Below are positions 36,640 to 45,911 of a stretch of 64,000 nucleotides of DNA, one piece after another. Position numbers and translations under genes: made by a program. The stretch is from [Erwinia] mediterraneensis (GTDB taxonomy: Bacteria; Pseudomonadota; Gammaproteobacteria; Enterobacterales; Enterobacteriaceae): positions 3,158,005 to 3,222,004 of the forward strand of contig NZ_LR026978.1 in the NCBI RefSeq assembly GCF_900604315.1. Direction: 5' to 3'. Within the stretch, counting starts at the first letter, position 1; every line of letters begins with the position of its first letter. Under the pieces are notes generated by a model. That model ran no database searches. It had not been told where the DNA came from and saw only the letters and a program-made list of their open reading frames with translations.

Positions 36640-37521
36640 ATGAGCATGATCCCCACTTACCCTGTGCACTATCGTTTCGCCGACGCAGATGGCGTGCGCA
36701 TTTTCTATCGTGAAGCGGGCGAACCTGGTAATCCGACCCTGCTGCTGCTGCATGGCTATCCCAGCTCCTCGCACCAGTTTCGGCAGCTGATTCCGCTGCT
36801 GGCGGATAAATTCCATCTGGTTGCGCCAGATATGCCCGGCTTCGGTTTTACCGAGGTTCCGGCGGCGCGTCAGTATCGCTACAGCTTTGATGCGCTGGGT
36901 AAAACCCTGACTGATTTCGTTGATGTGCTGGGGCTGGAACAGTATGCGCTCTATGTTTTCGATTACGGCGCACCCGCCGGATTGCGTCTGGCGCTGAACT
37001 ATCCGGAGCGGGTAACCGGCCTGATTTCCCAGAACGGCAACGCTTATCGGGAAGGATTAGGCGAGGCCTGGGCACCGGTACAGGCTTACTGGGCAGACCC
37101 CTCGGCGGAAAACCGCCAGGCGGTGCATGACGCTATCCTCCATCTGGAAGGGACGCGCTGGCAGTATCTGCATGGGGTGAAGGAACCGGAAAAAGTCGCA
37201 CCGGAAGGTTACTATCTGGACGCCTTACTGCTTGAGCGTCCCGGCAACAAAGAGATTCAGCTGGATCTGTTCCTTGACTATGCCAACAACCTGAAGCGCT
37301 ATCCGGACTTTCAGGCTTTCTTCCGCCGCACACAGTTGCCCGCCCTGATTATCTGGGGAGAACAGGATCCTTTCTTTATTCCAGCAGGCGCGCAGGCTTA
37401 CCAGCACGATAACGCTAACGCGGTGGTGGAAATGCTGGATACCGGACACTTTGCGCTGGAAACCCATGCGGAGCATATCGCCAGACGTATTCGCGTCGTG
37501 ATTGGCGGCGAGAAAGGCTGA
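36640..37521 (+). CDS. Alpha/beta hydrolase, epoxide-hydrolase/haloalkane-dehalogenase type
   Basis: A 293-residue alpha/beta hydrolase. The oxyanion-hole motif HGYPSSSHQF, an Asp nucleophile in YVFDYGAPAG (instead of Ser), the acid in GEQDPFFIP and the His in DTGHFALETH place it with epoxide hydrolases and dehalogenases. The real substrate is unknown; homologues are widely annotated as such without proof. It is divergent from the CGNR regulator and probably induced through it. The start has AAAGG upstream. Confidence 0.85.
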   Translation: MSMIPTYPVHYRFADADGVRIFYREAGEPGNPTLLLLHGYPSSSHQFRQLIPLLADKFHLVAPDMPGFGFTEVPAARQYRYSFDALGKTLTDFVDVLGLEQYALYVFDYGAPAGLRLALNYPERVTGLISQNGNAYREGLGEAWAPVQAYWADPSAENRQAVHDAILHLEGTRWQYLHGVKEPEKVAPEGYYLDALLLERPGNKEIQLDLFLDYANNLKRYPDFQAFFRRTQLPALIIWGEQDPFFIPAGAQAYQHDNANAVVEMLDTGHFALETHAEHIARRIRVVIGGEKG

Positions 37522-37606
37522 TCGGAAGGGAGGCGCTGCAGTTTGCAGGCGTCCGGGCTGACAGCATCAGGGTGCCGCCAGCCCGGGCAGTTTAGTGCAT
37601 TGCTGC

Positions 37607-39148
37607 TCAGGCCGGGGAAGGGCTGTTCTGCAGCACAAAGGTGGATACTGAGGTGTTCAGCTGGGTTGCCTGCTCCTGCAGCGAGTCGCCAGCTGCCGCC
37701 GACTGCTCGACCAGCGCGGCGTTATGCTGGGTCATTTCATCAATCTGATTCACCGCCTGGCTCACCTGCTCAATGCCTTTGCTCTGTTCCTTCGACGCCA
37801 GCGCGATTTCGCTGACCAGATCGGAGACGCTCTTAATCACCATCTTCACATCGCCGATCGTCTGGCTCACTTCAGTTGCTTGTGAAGAGCCGCTCTCGAT
37901 TAAAGAAACAGACGTATTGATCAGTTCTTTGATCTCTTTCGCCGCGGAGGAGGAGCGTTGTGCCAGGGTACGCACTTCGCCCGCTACGACGGCAAAACCG
38001 CGTCCCTGTTCGCCAGCGCGCGCCGCTTCTACCGCGGCATTCAGCGCCAGGATATTGGTCTGGAACGCAATGCCCTCGATAATAGTGGTGATCTCAGAAA
38101 TTTTTGTCGAGCCGGCGCGAATGTCGTTAATGGTATGTACCATCTTCTGCACCGCTTTATCGCTGTTCACCGCCATCGAGTCAGCATCTTTGGCGAGGAT
38201 ATTGGCCTCGTGCGCGCTTTCCACATTCTGTCTGACGGTTTCCGTCAGCTGCGTCATATTGGCGGCGGTCTCTTCAATGGCTGCAGCCTGCTCTTCGGTG
38301 CGCGCCGCCAGATCGGAGTTGCCAATGACAATCTCACTGGAGGCGGTGGCAACGGCGTCGGCAGATTGCTTGATGCCGCTGACAATACCGGCCAGCTGCA
38401 GCTGCATCTCTTTCAGCTGGAACAGCAGGCTGCTGTTATCTTTACGATGCAACTCGACTGAGGAGCTTAAATCGCCGCTGGCGACCTTAGCCGCAATCGA
38501 CACGGCATAATCGGGCTCGCCACCCAGTTTACGATAAAGATTACGCGCCAGTGACCAGCCCAGGAAGCCAATGACCAGCATCAGGATCACGCCAATCGCC
38601 AGCAGGGCGTTAGCGCTGCGCCAGAATTCGGTTTCGATATCGTCAATATAATCCCCGGTGCCGACAATCCAGTCCCAGGGCTTAAACCAGATAACGCCAT
38701 ACAGCTTCTCCACCGGACCGGTAACGCCGGGTTTGGTGCCCTGAGCGGTCAACAAGCCAACGTCATGGCCTTCAAGCGCAGCGCGATAGCGTTCGCCTGC
38801 CTCTTTACCGCCTTTCGCATCGACGCTGCCGATACGTTTGGGATCCGGGTGAATGTAGTTGATATCGTTTGCGTATCCGCGCGCCCAAAAATAGAGCTGT
38901 TCGTGACGCAAACTGCCGAGCACACGCCGGGCTTCTGCCTGCGCCTGTTCACGGGTAATTTCTCCCGCCTGTTCCTGAGTGTAGAGCTTGTTCAGTGATG
39001 AGCGTGCCAGTTCAACCAGCGTAGTGATTTGTCGGGAACGCTCTTCCAGCATGGTCTGCTTTAACGTGGATAGTGAAACTGCCGCGATTGCTGTGACACC
39101 AATCAATGCCATAATGCAGAGTAAAAGAATGTGGGATCGAAGTTTCAT
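37607..39148 (-). CDS. Methyl-accepting chemotaxis protein with single Cache sensor
   Basis: A 513-residue chemoreceptor. Membrane segment 1 (residues about 7-28), a periplasmic single Cache domain (about 40-180, with [18 protein letters not shown] and [20 protein letters not shown]), membrane segment 2 (about 188-210), HAMP, and the signalling domain whose tip reads [31 protein letters not shown]. There is no C-terminal NWETF-type tether for CheR/CheB. Single-Cache receptors of this kind often sense small organic acids. It is driven by sigma-28 and lies beside the tetritol cluster, but a functional link is not shown. Confidence 0.93.
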   Translation of the reverse strand: MKLRSHILLLCIMALIGVTAIAAVSLSTLKQTMLEERSRQITTLVELARSSLNKLYTQEQAGEITREQAQAEARRVLGSLRHEQLYFWARGYANDINYIHPDPKRIGSVDAKGGKEAGERYRAALEGHDVGLLTAQGTKPGVTGPVEKLYGVIWFKPWDWIVGTGDYIDDIETEFWRSANALLAIGVILMLVIGFLGWSLARNLYRKLGGEPDYAVSIAAKVASGDLSSSVELHRKDNSSLLFQLKEMQLQLAGIVSGIKQSADAVATASSEIVIGNSDLAARTEEQAAAIEETAANMTQLTETVRQNVESAHEANILAKDADSMAVNSDKAVQKMVHTINDIRAGSTKISEITTIIEGIAFQTNILALNAAVEAARAGEQGRGFAVVAGEVRTLAQRSSSAAKEIKELINTSVSLIESGSSQATEVSQTIGDVKMVIKSVSDLVSEIALASKEQSKGIEQVSQAVNQIDEMTQHNAALVEQSAAAGDSLQEQATQLNTSVSTFVLQNSPSPA

Positions 39149-39188
39149 TGTTATACCTTTTTATTGAACAAGGCGTTAGCCACAAACG

Positions 39189-39215
39189 TTATCGGCCTGT
39201 TAATGAAACACTTTA
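39189..39215 (-). promoter_or_regulatory. Sigma-28 (FliA) promoter of the chemoreceptor
   Basis: On the minus strand: TAAAGTGT - 11 bases - GCCGATAA, one mismatch from the FliA consensus -35 and a perfect -10, 41 bases before the start codon. Confidence 0.93.
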
Positions 39216-39430
39216 GCGATAATCACCACTATTAACTTATCAGGAAAAGAGATTAATCAGCGGCGTGCTGTCAGCTTCGTCCGGCGGTGAGATTGAGAAT
39301 AAGAAGCGTCAGAGCGATGGCACGCGGGTAAAAAGCGGTCACAGGTTGGCCTGCGTAGTCAGAACGCAGGCCGTTTGCTGCTTAACAGTAAGACGCGGCG
39401 TTCCTTCTGTCACGCAGCGAGGGAAGAGAT

Positions 39431-39910
39431 TTACTGTGCCGTCCCGGAGGCTGTTTCAGCGCGGATCTGCGCTTCATAATGATCAATACGGCTGACTTTC
39501 GGGCCTGAGCGTCCCGCTTCAAATTCAGACGCCATAAAGCTATCTACCAGCATCAGCGCCAGCTCTTCACCGATCACCCGGGCACCCATCGTCATGATTT
39601 GCGCATTATTACTTTTGCGAGCGCGTTCAGCAGAGTAGACGTCATGACACTGCGCCGCACGTACCCCCGGCACTTTATTTGCCACAATCGCCATGCCGAT
39701 ACCGGTTCCACAAACCAGAATGCCGCGCTCAAACTGGCCGTCACGGATGGCGCAGGCGAGATGGAAGGCGATATCCGGATACATTTGATCGTTCCCTGCC
39801 ACGTCGTGACTGAAATCGACCACCTCAATGCCCTGATCCTGCAGATGTTGTTTCACCCGGTTTTTCATTGCGGTTGCGGCATCATCCGCACCGATAGCCA
39901 CTTTTAACAT
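39431..39910 (-). CDS. eryI: RpiB-family isomerase; probable D-erythrulose-4-phosphate isomerase (EryI/DerI)
   Basis: A 159-residue RpiB-type isomerase. VAIGADDAATAMKN, DFSHDV, YPDIAFHLA, and the catalytic Cys in CGTGIGMAIVANKVPGVRAA are family marks. In tetritol pathways the RpiB-like enzyme converts D-erythrulose 4-phosphate to D-erythrose 4-phosphate, which enters the pentose phosphate pathway. The start at 39910 has AAGGGG six bases upstream; an ATG at 39916 abuts the site. It is divergent from the Dak-type kinase and shares a control region with three TGAAC-type repeats. Ordinary ribose-5-phosphate isomerase B remains possible. Confidence 0.8.
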   Translation of the reverse strand: MLKVAIGADDAATAMKNRVKQHLQDQGIEVVDFSHDVAGNDQMYPDIAFHLACAIRDGQFERGILVCGTGIGMAIVANKVPGVRAAQCHDVYSAERARKSNNAQIMTMGARVIGEELALMLVDSFMASEFEAGRSGPKVSRIDHYEAQIRAETASGTAQ

Positions 39911-39941
39911 GTTCATCCCCTTAAGGCTGACTGGTCTGGAT

Positions 39942-40039
39942 TGAACTTATGTTCATCTGACGATCGCACATGATCACTATCAGGTCGCTGGTTATACCGC
40001 TCTCATTGAACATAAGAACACATGATGTACTTATGTTAG
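39942..40039. promoter_or_regulatory. Three TGAAC-type operator-like repeats between eryI and the kinase gene
   Basis: TGAACTTATGTTCA (39942-39955, nearly palindromic), TGAACATAAGAACA (40007-40020) and TGTACTTATGTTAG (40026-40039) are variants of one motif. The pattern TGAAC-N4-GTTCA is common among DeoR/SorC-family operators. One of the three regulators in this island probably binds here and controls both directions. Confidence 0.55.
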
Positions 40040-40233
40040 ATAAATAGCAGGAAAAAAAGCCAATAAAAAGAGGCGAAAGGGTACTTATACGGTGAAATCG
40101 TACAAATCTGACACTGTTCACATTTTTACGGGGGGCTGTTTGCTTTGCTCATCTGGTCTGATAGCGTTCATTTGAAAGGGTGAGTCCCAGCTGGCGGCTG
40201 GAGAAACCGTGCAAACAGTCTGGAGAAAAGAAC

Positions 40234-42000
40234 ATGACCTGGATATTTAACCAACCGTCTGATTTCAAAAATGAAATGGTGGCGGGTTTTGTCAGCGCCC
40301 ATAAATCAATGGTGCGTCAGGTACCGGGCGGCGTAGTGCGTAATACCCAAAGTAAACCTGGCAGCGTCGCCGTGGTGATTGGCGGCGGCAGCGGCCACTA
40401 TCCGGCGTTTGCCGGTCTGGTGGGACAGGGACTGGCACATGGCGCGGCCATGGGCAACCTGTTTGCGTCACCTTCAGCGCAGCAAATCTGCTCTGTGGCA
40501 CGCGCCGCGCACAATGGCGGCGGCGTGCTGCTGACCTTTGGCAACTATGCCGGTGACGTGCTGCATTTTGGCCTCGCCTGTGAGCGGCTGCGTGCGGAAG
40601 GCATCCCCTGCGAAACCCTGGCGATTACCGATGATGTCTCCAGCGCGCCGCTGGCGGAAAAAGAGAAGCGCCGGGGAGTGGCAGGCGATCTGGTGGTCTT
40701 CAAGATTGCCGCCGCTGCCGCTGAACGTGGCGACTCTCTTGCCGAGGTGCTGGCCATTGCGCGGCGTGCTAATGAGCATACGCGTACCCTGGGACTGGCG
40801 TTTGGCGGCTGCACCTTACCCGGTGCGCAGGATCCGCTGTTCACCGTACCGGAGGGTAAAATTGGCTTTGGTCTCGGCATCCATGGCGAACCCGGTATTC
40901 ATGAACTGCCGCTTACTACCTCAGAAGCGCTTGCGCGCCTGCTCACTGACGGGCTGCTGCAGGAGCGTCCGCAGGCCACTGGCGCAAGCAAAGGCGCACG
41001 CCTTGGCGTGATTATCAACGGTCTGGGCGCTGTCAAATATGAGGAGCTGTTTGTCTTCTGGCATAACGTTGAGGCGCTGTTGTCTGCGGCCGATGTGGTG
41101 GTGGCGGATGTGCAGATCGGTGAGTTTGTCACCAGTTTCAATATGGCGGGGATGTCAATGACCTTTGTCTGGTTCGATGATGAACTGGAAAGCCTGTGGC
41201 TGGCCCCGGCGGTGACGCCCGCGTTTACCCGCGGCTCCGTACTGGCGCAGCTACCGCTGGATGCGGTGCAGCTGGAGCAGAACAGTGTCGTACCGGTGCC
41301 GCAGGGCAGCCCCGCATCACAACAGGCGGCGGCCAGGGTAATGAAGATGATCGACGCCATAGCACAAACAGTGATAAATAATGCAGATGAGCTGGGGCGT
41401 ATCGATGCTATTGCCGGCGATGGCGATCACGGCATCGGCATGACGCGTGGCGTTACGGCCGCCCGTCAGGCGGCGCAGGCGGCGTTAGCGCAGGGCGGCG
41501 GTGTGGGTACGCTGCTGCAAATGGCTGCCGATGGCTGGTCAGATGAAGGGGGCGGCACCTCAGGCGCTATCTGGGGGGTGATTCTCAATACCCTGGGCAC
41601 GGCGCTCGGCAACAGTGCAACCCCGGATGCCGTTGCGGTGGCAGCCGCCATCGAACAGGCGAATGATGGCGTGATGCATTTTGGTAAGGCCAGACCCGGC
41701 GATAAAACGCTGGTAGATGTGCTGTTACCCTTCAGCCAGGCGCTGCGTGCCGCTGCCGACGCGGGTCTCTCCCTGAGTGCAGCCTGGCAGCAGGCGGCCA
41801 GGGTTGCCCGGCAGAGCGCTGACAGCACCGCACAACTCCTGCCGAAAATCGGTCGCGCCCGACCGCTGGCGGAACGCAGCCTTGGCACCCCTGACGCCGG
41901 GGCGCTCTCGCTGGCGATGATCATTACTGCCGTGGCTGAGGTGATGGCAGGCGGCGACGTAGCAGCAGGGACACAGGAGAAAATATGTCCGCAAAAGTGA
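40234..42000 (+). CDS. DhaK-DhaL type kinase; probable erythrulose kinase
   Basis: A 588-residue ATP-dependent Dak kinase: DhaK domain (about 1-335) fused to DhaL (about 370-588). The covalent substrate-binding His217 is in GIHGEPGIHEL; the phosphate-binding GDGDHGIGMTRG and DEGGGTSGAIWG lie in DhaL. The loop GGGSGHYPAFAG differs from the GHEP of true dihydroxyacetone kinases, a change also known in tetrulose kinases. With the overlapping triose-phosphate-isomerase-like gene this fits L-erythrulose kinase (LerK), giving L-erythrulose 1-phosphate. The start at 40234 has GGAG upstream. Dihydroxyacetone kinase is the alternative. Confidence 0.78.
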   Translation: MTWIFNQPSDFKNEMVAGFVSAHKSMVRQVPGGVVRNTQSKPGSVAVVIGGGSGHYPAFAGLVGQGLAHGAAMGNLFASPSAQQICSVARAAHNGGGVLLTFGNYAGDVLHFGLACERLRAEGIPCETLAITDDVSSAPLAEKEKRRGVAGDLVVFKIAAAAAERGDSLAEVLAIARRANEHTRTLGLAFGGCTLPGAQDPLFTVPEGKIGFGLGIHGEPGIHELPLTTSEALARLLTDGLLQERPQATGASKGARLGVIINGLGAVKYEELFVFWHNVEALLSAADVVVADVQIGEFVTSFNMAGMSMTFVWFDDELESLWLAPAVTPAFTRGSVLAQLPLDAVQLEQNSVVPVPQGSPASQQAAARVMKMIDAIAQTVINNADELGRIDAIAGDGDHGIGMTRGVTAARQAAQAALAQGGGVGTLLQMAADGWSDEGGGTSGAIWGVILNTLGTALGNSATPDAVAVAAAIEQANDGVMHFGKARPGDKTLVDVLLPFSQALRAAADAGLSLSAAWQQAARVARQSADSTAQLLPKIGRARPLAERSLGTPDAGALSLAMIITAVAEVMAGGDVAAGTQEKICPQK

Positions 42001-42755
42001 TTATTGGCGTCAGCCATAAAACCTACTTTGGTTACCAGCAGACTCAGGTGTGGTGCCAGCAGGTAGCCGGCCTGTTGCAGGGGCTGCCCGAAAGCTTGAC
42101 ATCAAATCTGGAGCTGTTTACCTTTCCCGCCATGCCTGCCGTGGCCCTGTCGTTACACCATTTTAACGGTACGGTGATGGCGACCGGGGCGCAGAATGTC
42201 AGCGCCGCGCCGCCAGGCGCCTGGACCGGCGAAACCAGCGCCGCAATGCTGCAGGAGATGGGCTGCCGTTACGTTGAGATTGGCCATGCTGAACGCCGTC
42301 GCCATTTTGGTGAAACGGTGGAGGTTATCAATCAGAAGATCGATATGGCGTTTGCCCACGGCCTGACGCCGGTGGTTTGCATCGGCGAAGACCAGCAGAT
42401 GAGCGCGGCGCAGGCCGCCGCCTTTGCGGTGGGTCAGGTGCAGGAGCTGCTCGCCCATCGTACACCGCAGCCGCTGCCGCCAGTGATCTTTGCCTGGGAA
42501 CCGCAGTGGGCGATCGGTGCGCCGCAGCCCGCCAGCGATGATTACATTCGCGACGTTTGCGCGACGTTGCGCGCTTATTTGCACAGCCATTACGGCGCGC
42601 AGATGCGGGTGATTTATGGCGGCAGCGCCGGTCCTGGTTTGTTGAGCCGTCTGTACCCGGATGTGGATGGCATTTTTCTTGGGCGCTTTGCGCATCAGAG
42701 CGAGGCCATGGCTTCTATTCTTCATGAGGCCCAGCAGATTATCGGGACGGATTGA
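41985..42755 (+). CDS. eryH: Triose-phosphate-isomerase-like enzyme; probable L-erythrulose-1-phosphate isomerase (EryH/LerI)
   Basis: A 256-residue TIM-family protein with the catalytic residues kept: Lys12 (SHKTYFG), His101 (VEIGHAERRRHFGE) and Glu172 (AWEPQWAIG). The motif AWEPQWAIG replaces YEPVWAIGTG of housekeeping TpiA and the phosphate loop region reads YGGSAGPG, fitting the specialised branch found in erythritol operons. It would convert L-erythrulose 1-phosphate to D-erythrulose 4-phosphate. It overlaps the kinase gene by 16 bases, so translation is coupled. Confidence 0.8.
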   Translation: MSAKVIIGVSHKTYFGYQQTQVWCQQVAGLLQGLPESLTSNLELFTFPAMPAVALSLHHFNGTVMATGAQNVSAAPPGAWTGETSAAMLQEMGCRYVEIGHAERRRHFGETVEVINQKIDMAFAHGLTPVVCIGEDQQMSAAQAAAFAVGQVQELLAHRTPQPLPPVIFAWEPQWAIGAPQPASDDYIRDVCATLRAYLHSHYGAQMRVIYGGSAGPGLLSRLYPDVDGIFLGRFAHQSEAMASILHEAQQIIGTD

Positions 42756-42860
42756 TCGCCAGGAGGGCTTGCTCCCTCGTGGTTATCCGGTTGCAGGAAT
42801 CCCGCTGTTGCCAACATTTCACGCATTACCGGGCTTCAATCGCGAGGAGAGTCAGTCTGA

Positions 42861-43823
42861 ATGGATAAATCCAGATCGTCCCAGGATTATGAGTTACTTA
42901 CTGAGATTGCTGTTGCCTACTACTGCGACGAGGTGACGCAGGAAGAGATCGCCAACAAGTTTGGCTTTTCGCGCATTAAAGTGGGGCGTCTGCTGAAACG
43001 GGCCAAAGAAGAGGGCATCGTTGAGATCAATGTGCGCTATCACCCGGTTTTCAGTACCCAGCTTGAAAAACAGTTAACAGAACGTTTTCCGGTGAGCCGG
43101 GCGCTTATCGCGCTGGATCACAGCGACGAAGATGAACAGCGCCGTCAGATTGCGGCGCTGGTCTCTGGCTATCTCAACAACATTCTTAAAGATGAGATGG
43201 TGGTAGCGGTGGGCCAGGGACGTAACGTGGCGGCAGTCGCGGAATTTTCCGGGACAATCCAGCCAAGAAACTGCCGCTTTATCTGCGGCATCGGCGGCAC
43301 GCATCGTCCAGGCGATGTGATCAACGCTGACCATATCAGCCGTCTGCTGGCGAAGAAATTTGGCGGCAGCAGCGAATCGCTCTACGCTCCTGCCTATGTG
43401 GAAAATATCCATCTGAAAGAGATGCTGCTGCAGAATGGCACCATCAAGCAGACTCTGGATCGCGCGCGCAAAGCGGATGTTGCGCTGGTAGGCATCGGCG
43501 ACATGAACGAAGAGAGCTATATGGTGAAGCTGGGCTGGTTCACGCCGCAGGAGATTAACGATGCCAGCCTGAATCAGGGGGTGATCGGTGACATCGCTGG
43601 CTATGACTTTTTTAACGCGCGTGGCGAGCATGTGAACACCGTGATGGATAATCGCGTGATTGGCCTGAGCGTCGAAGAGTTACGGCAGATTCCCTGTGTT
43701 ATTGCGGTCGCGGCGGAAAATACCAAGGCGATGGCCATTATGGGCGCATTGCGTACCGGCGCGATCGATGTCATCGCCACCAGCGCCAGAAATATCCGCA
43801 CCCTGTTAAGTATGAGTCAGTAA
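42861..43823 (+). CDS. SorC-family regulator, first of two in the tetritol island
   Basis: A 320-residue SorC-type protein. The helix-turn-helix is EIAVAYYCDEVTQEEIANKFGFSRIKVGRLLKRAKEEGIV; the effector domain includes VGQGRNVAAVAEF, ICGIGGTHRPGD and ALVGIGDMNEES. It probably responds to a tetrulose phosphate and acts on the kinase/isomerase operon and the divergent eryI gene. It follows eryH by 105 bases on the same strand and converges with the second SorC gene, whose end is only five bases away. Confidence 0.85.
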   Translation: MDKSRSSQDYELLTEIAVAYYCDEVTQEEIANKFGFSRIKVGRLLKRAKEEGIVEINVRYHPVFSTQLEKQLTERFPVSRALIALDHSDEDEQRRQIAALVSGYLNNILKDEMVVAVGQGRNVAAVAEFSGTIQPRNCRFICGIGGTHRPGDVINADHISRLLAKKFGGSSESLYAPAYVENIHLKEMLLQNGTIKQTLDRARKADVALVGIGDMNEESYMVKLGWFTPQEINDASLNQGVIGDIAGYDFFNARGEHVNTVMDNRVIGLSVEELRQIPCVIAVAAENTKAMAIMGALRTGAIDVIATSARNIRTLLSMSQ

Positions 43824-43828
43824 GGGCC

Positions 43829-44788
43829 TCAGTCCGGTTCGCTGAGCAGCGCCTGCGCCGTAAGTTCATCGGTGATCAGGCCACTGAGCAGACCGCTGGC
43901 CAGCACCGCACGCAGCGCAGCGACTTTGCTGCGCCCACCCACCAGCGCCACGATATTATCCCGGCGTGCACTCGCCAGCGAAACCGCGGTGGTGCGTGCG
44001 GTTAAGCCATTCTCGATGCGTTGACCGCGGGCATCAAAAAAGTGGCCCAACAGCTCGCCGACCGCCCCGGAGGCGGAGATATCCTTAATTTCCTGCGCTT
44101 CTATCATACCCGCTTCCACCAGCTGGGCGGCAGGCTCCACCGTGCCGATACCCACCAGTTTCAGGGCGCTCTCCGCCGCCATTTTAAACACTTCGCTGAC
44201 GCCACGCTGCGCTAACAGCACTTCGCGATCTTCCACCGTGTTGGCGAAGAACGGCACCGGCATCATATAGGCGCGTGCCCCGGTTTTTTCCGCGATACGA
44301 TGCATCACATCATGGGGATTAAGCGCGTAATTGCGTGTGAGGCAGCCGAGCAGCGAGACGAAACGTACCCGATGGGCATCCATGCGCGGCAGCTGATGGA
44401 TAGCCGCGGAGAGAGTACGGCCATGACCTAAACCGATGGTGATATCCGGATCGTTGACCAGTACGGTGCGCAGGTAATCGGCACCCGCCATGCCCAGCGC
44501 GCGTACCGGCAAGCCTTCTTCCGCCAGGTCGGGCGCCACGCGGCAAAAATTCAGGCCGTAGCGCGCGCATAACTGCGCCTCCAGTTCCACACAGGCGACA
44601 ATGTCGCCGTCAATGGTGACCTTAACCGCGCCTTCCGCCACCACGCGGGCGATCAGGCGATGGGTTTTTACCGAGGGCAGGCCCAGACGTCTGGCGACCT
44701 CGGCCTGCGTCAGTCCGCCAACATAGTGCAGCCAGGCCGCACGCAGGCCAAGCGAATCATCATTATCTGTGGGAGAGGGTAGTTTCAT
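43829..44788 (-). CDS. eryD: SorC-family regulator, EryD-like
   Basis: A 319-residue SorC-family regulator with an N-terminal helix-turn-helix (RAAWLHYVGGLTQAEVARRLGLPSVKTHRLIARVVAEGAV) and sugar-phosphate domain (IGLGHGRTLSAAIHQLP; VGIGTVEPAAQLV; ALVGGRSKVAAL). It follows eryA-eryB-eryC on the same strand, the position of EryD, the repressor of the Brucella erythritol operon that is released by erythritol. A 179-bp gap separates it from eryC, so it may also have its own promoter. The gene name is by position and family. Confidence 0.75.
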   Translation of the reverse strand: MKLPSPTDNDDSLGLRAAWLHYVGGLTQAEVARRLGLPSVKTHRLIARVVAEGAVKVTIDGDIVACVELEAQLCARYGLNFCRVAPDLAEEGLPVRALGMAGADYLRTVLVNDPDITIGLGHGRTLSAAIHQLPRMDAHRVRFVSLLGCLTRNYALNPHDVMHRIAEKTGARAYMMPVPFFANTVEDREVLLAQRGVSEVFKMAAESALKLVGIGTVEPAAQLVEAGMIEAQEIKDISASGAVGELLGHFFDARGQRIENGLTARTTAVSLASARRDNIVALVGGRSKVAALRAVLASGLLSGLITDELTAQALLSEPD

Positions 44789-44967
44789 CAGTTCATCAGG
44801 TTTCAGGCAGAAAAAAGATCGTTGCGCAGCGCTGGCTTGCCTTTACCCTTTCCGGGCAGACAGAGATATCAGCAGCGGCACCCCTGCGCCGCTTTTTCAG
44901 CAGAACAGCAGCATGGCATGGCTGATTCGGGGGAGGTGGCCCGCGCAGCCGCGCAGGCCACAGAGGA

Positions 44968-45903
44968 TCAGAGCGTTAAATCCTCAACCCCGGAATCAAT
45001 GTGCGGCGCCCAGAAGGCGACACTTTCCGCAATATCGACAATCGCCTGGCTATCGGTCGGCTCGCGTTCTTTAAAGCTGAGCTCCAGGCAGATTTCATTG
45101 TCCTGCGCGCCGCCACGGGTCAGGGCCTCCAGCAAGGGCGCAGGCTGGATACGGCCTTCAGCATTATAGGCTAAGGTGAAAGGTCTGTGTCCGCCTTTAT
45201 CCTGCATACTTTGTTTGATATGAATGATCGGCGAATAGGGCGGGACGGCTTCCGCCCAGGCGTAGGGATCATAATCGCGCGGATCGGCAGAGGTGATATC
45301 GCCATGATCGATATCGGCCATCATCCACATGGGAATCGCCATGCCAGCGGCACTCAGGCGTTCCTGCAGCGCGAGGCAGGCAGGAATGGTTTCGCCAAAT
45401 TCACGTCCCACGCTCATCGGCTCCCAGAACAGGTATTCCAGTCCCGCGGCGCGCGCATGCTCCGCCACTTCTGCCCAGCAATCGATAGCAATGGCGATCA
45501 GATTCTCGCGGCGCGCCGGGTCGTTGTAATCCTTTTGGGTAAAAATCGCGAACTGCGAACCCACTGCCTTACCGCCCAGTTCCGCGGTGATATCGGCAAA
45601 GGTTTTAAACCAGTCGATATAGTAGCGGCGTACGCTGGCATCGGGATGACCAAAGTGATTCAGCCGCCCGTAGGGACCGGTCATGCCGGAGGTGACGCGC
45701 ACCCCGGTCGCCTGTAACGCTTTTCTCATGCGTCGCGTCATCTGATTAATGGTCGCAGCAGGCCAGCCGGGATTAATAAATTCATGGGTGAGCTGCAAAT
45801 CGCGAATGCGGATCTGTTGCGCCACGGTGTAAATCAGATCCTCTGGTTCGGCAAAACGGTTAACCAGCGGGTTGGTGTTCAGTGACAGGGTCAGCGCCAT
45901 CAT
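44968..45903 (-). CDS. eryC: TIM-barrel epimerase; probable D-erythrulose-1-phosphate 3-epimerase (EryC)
   Basis: A 311-residue sugar-phosphate isomerase/epimerase (AP-endonuclease-2-like barrel). Likely metal ligands are the Glu in FWEPMSVGREFGET, the Asp-His in MADIDHGD, the His in IIHIKQS and the Glu in ICLELSF. In the revised erythritol pathway EryC turns D-erythrulose 1-phosphate into L-erythrulose 1-phosphate. Its gene lies eight bases after eryB in the order eryA-eryB-eryC. Confidence 0.82.
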   Translation of the reverse strand: MMALTLSLNTNPLVNRFAEPEDLIYTVAQQIRIRDLQLTHEFINPGWPAATINQMTRRMRKALQATGVRVTSGMTGPYGRLNHFGHPDASVRRYYIDWFKTFADITAELGGKAVGSQFAIFTQKDYNDPARRENLIAIAIDCWAEVAEHARAAGLEYLFWEPMSVGREFGETIPACLALQERLSAAGMAIPMWMMADIDHGDITSADPRDYDPYAWAEAVPPYSPIIHIKQSMQDKGGHRPFTLAYNAEGRIQPAPLLEALTRGGAQDNEICLELSFKEREPTDSQAIVDIAESVAFWAPHIDSGVEDLTL

Positions 45904-45911
45904 TAACCTCC

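Noticed and set aside
39348..39372. GGCCTGCGT/ACGCAGGCC hairpin between the chemoreceptor and eryI
   Set aside because: No T run on either strand; it could be a terminator of eryI only if Rho or other factors help.
44874..44897. AGCGGC/GCCGCT hairpin with T run on the plus strand inside the eryC-eryD gap
   Set aside because: It would end a plus-strand transcript passing through the opposite-strand eryD gene; no such transcript is expected, so it was not listed as a terminator.
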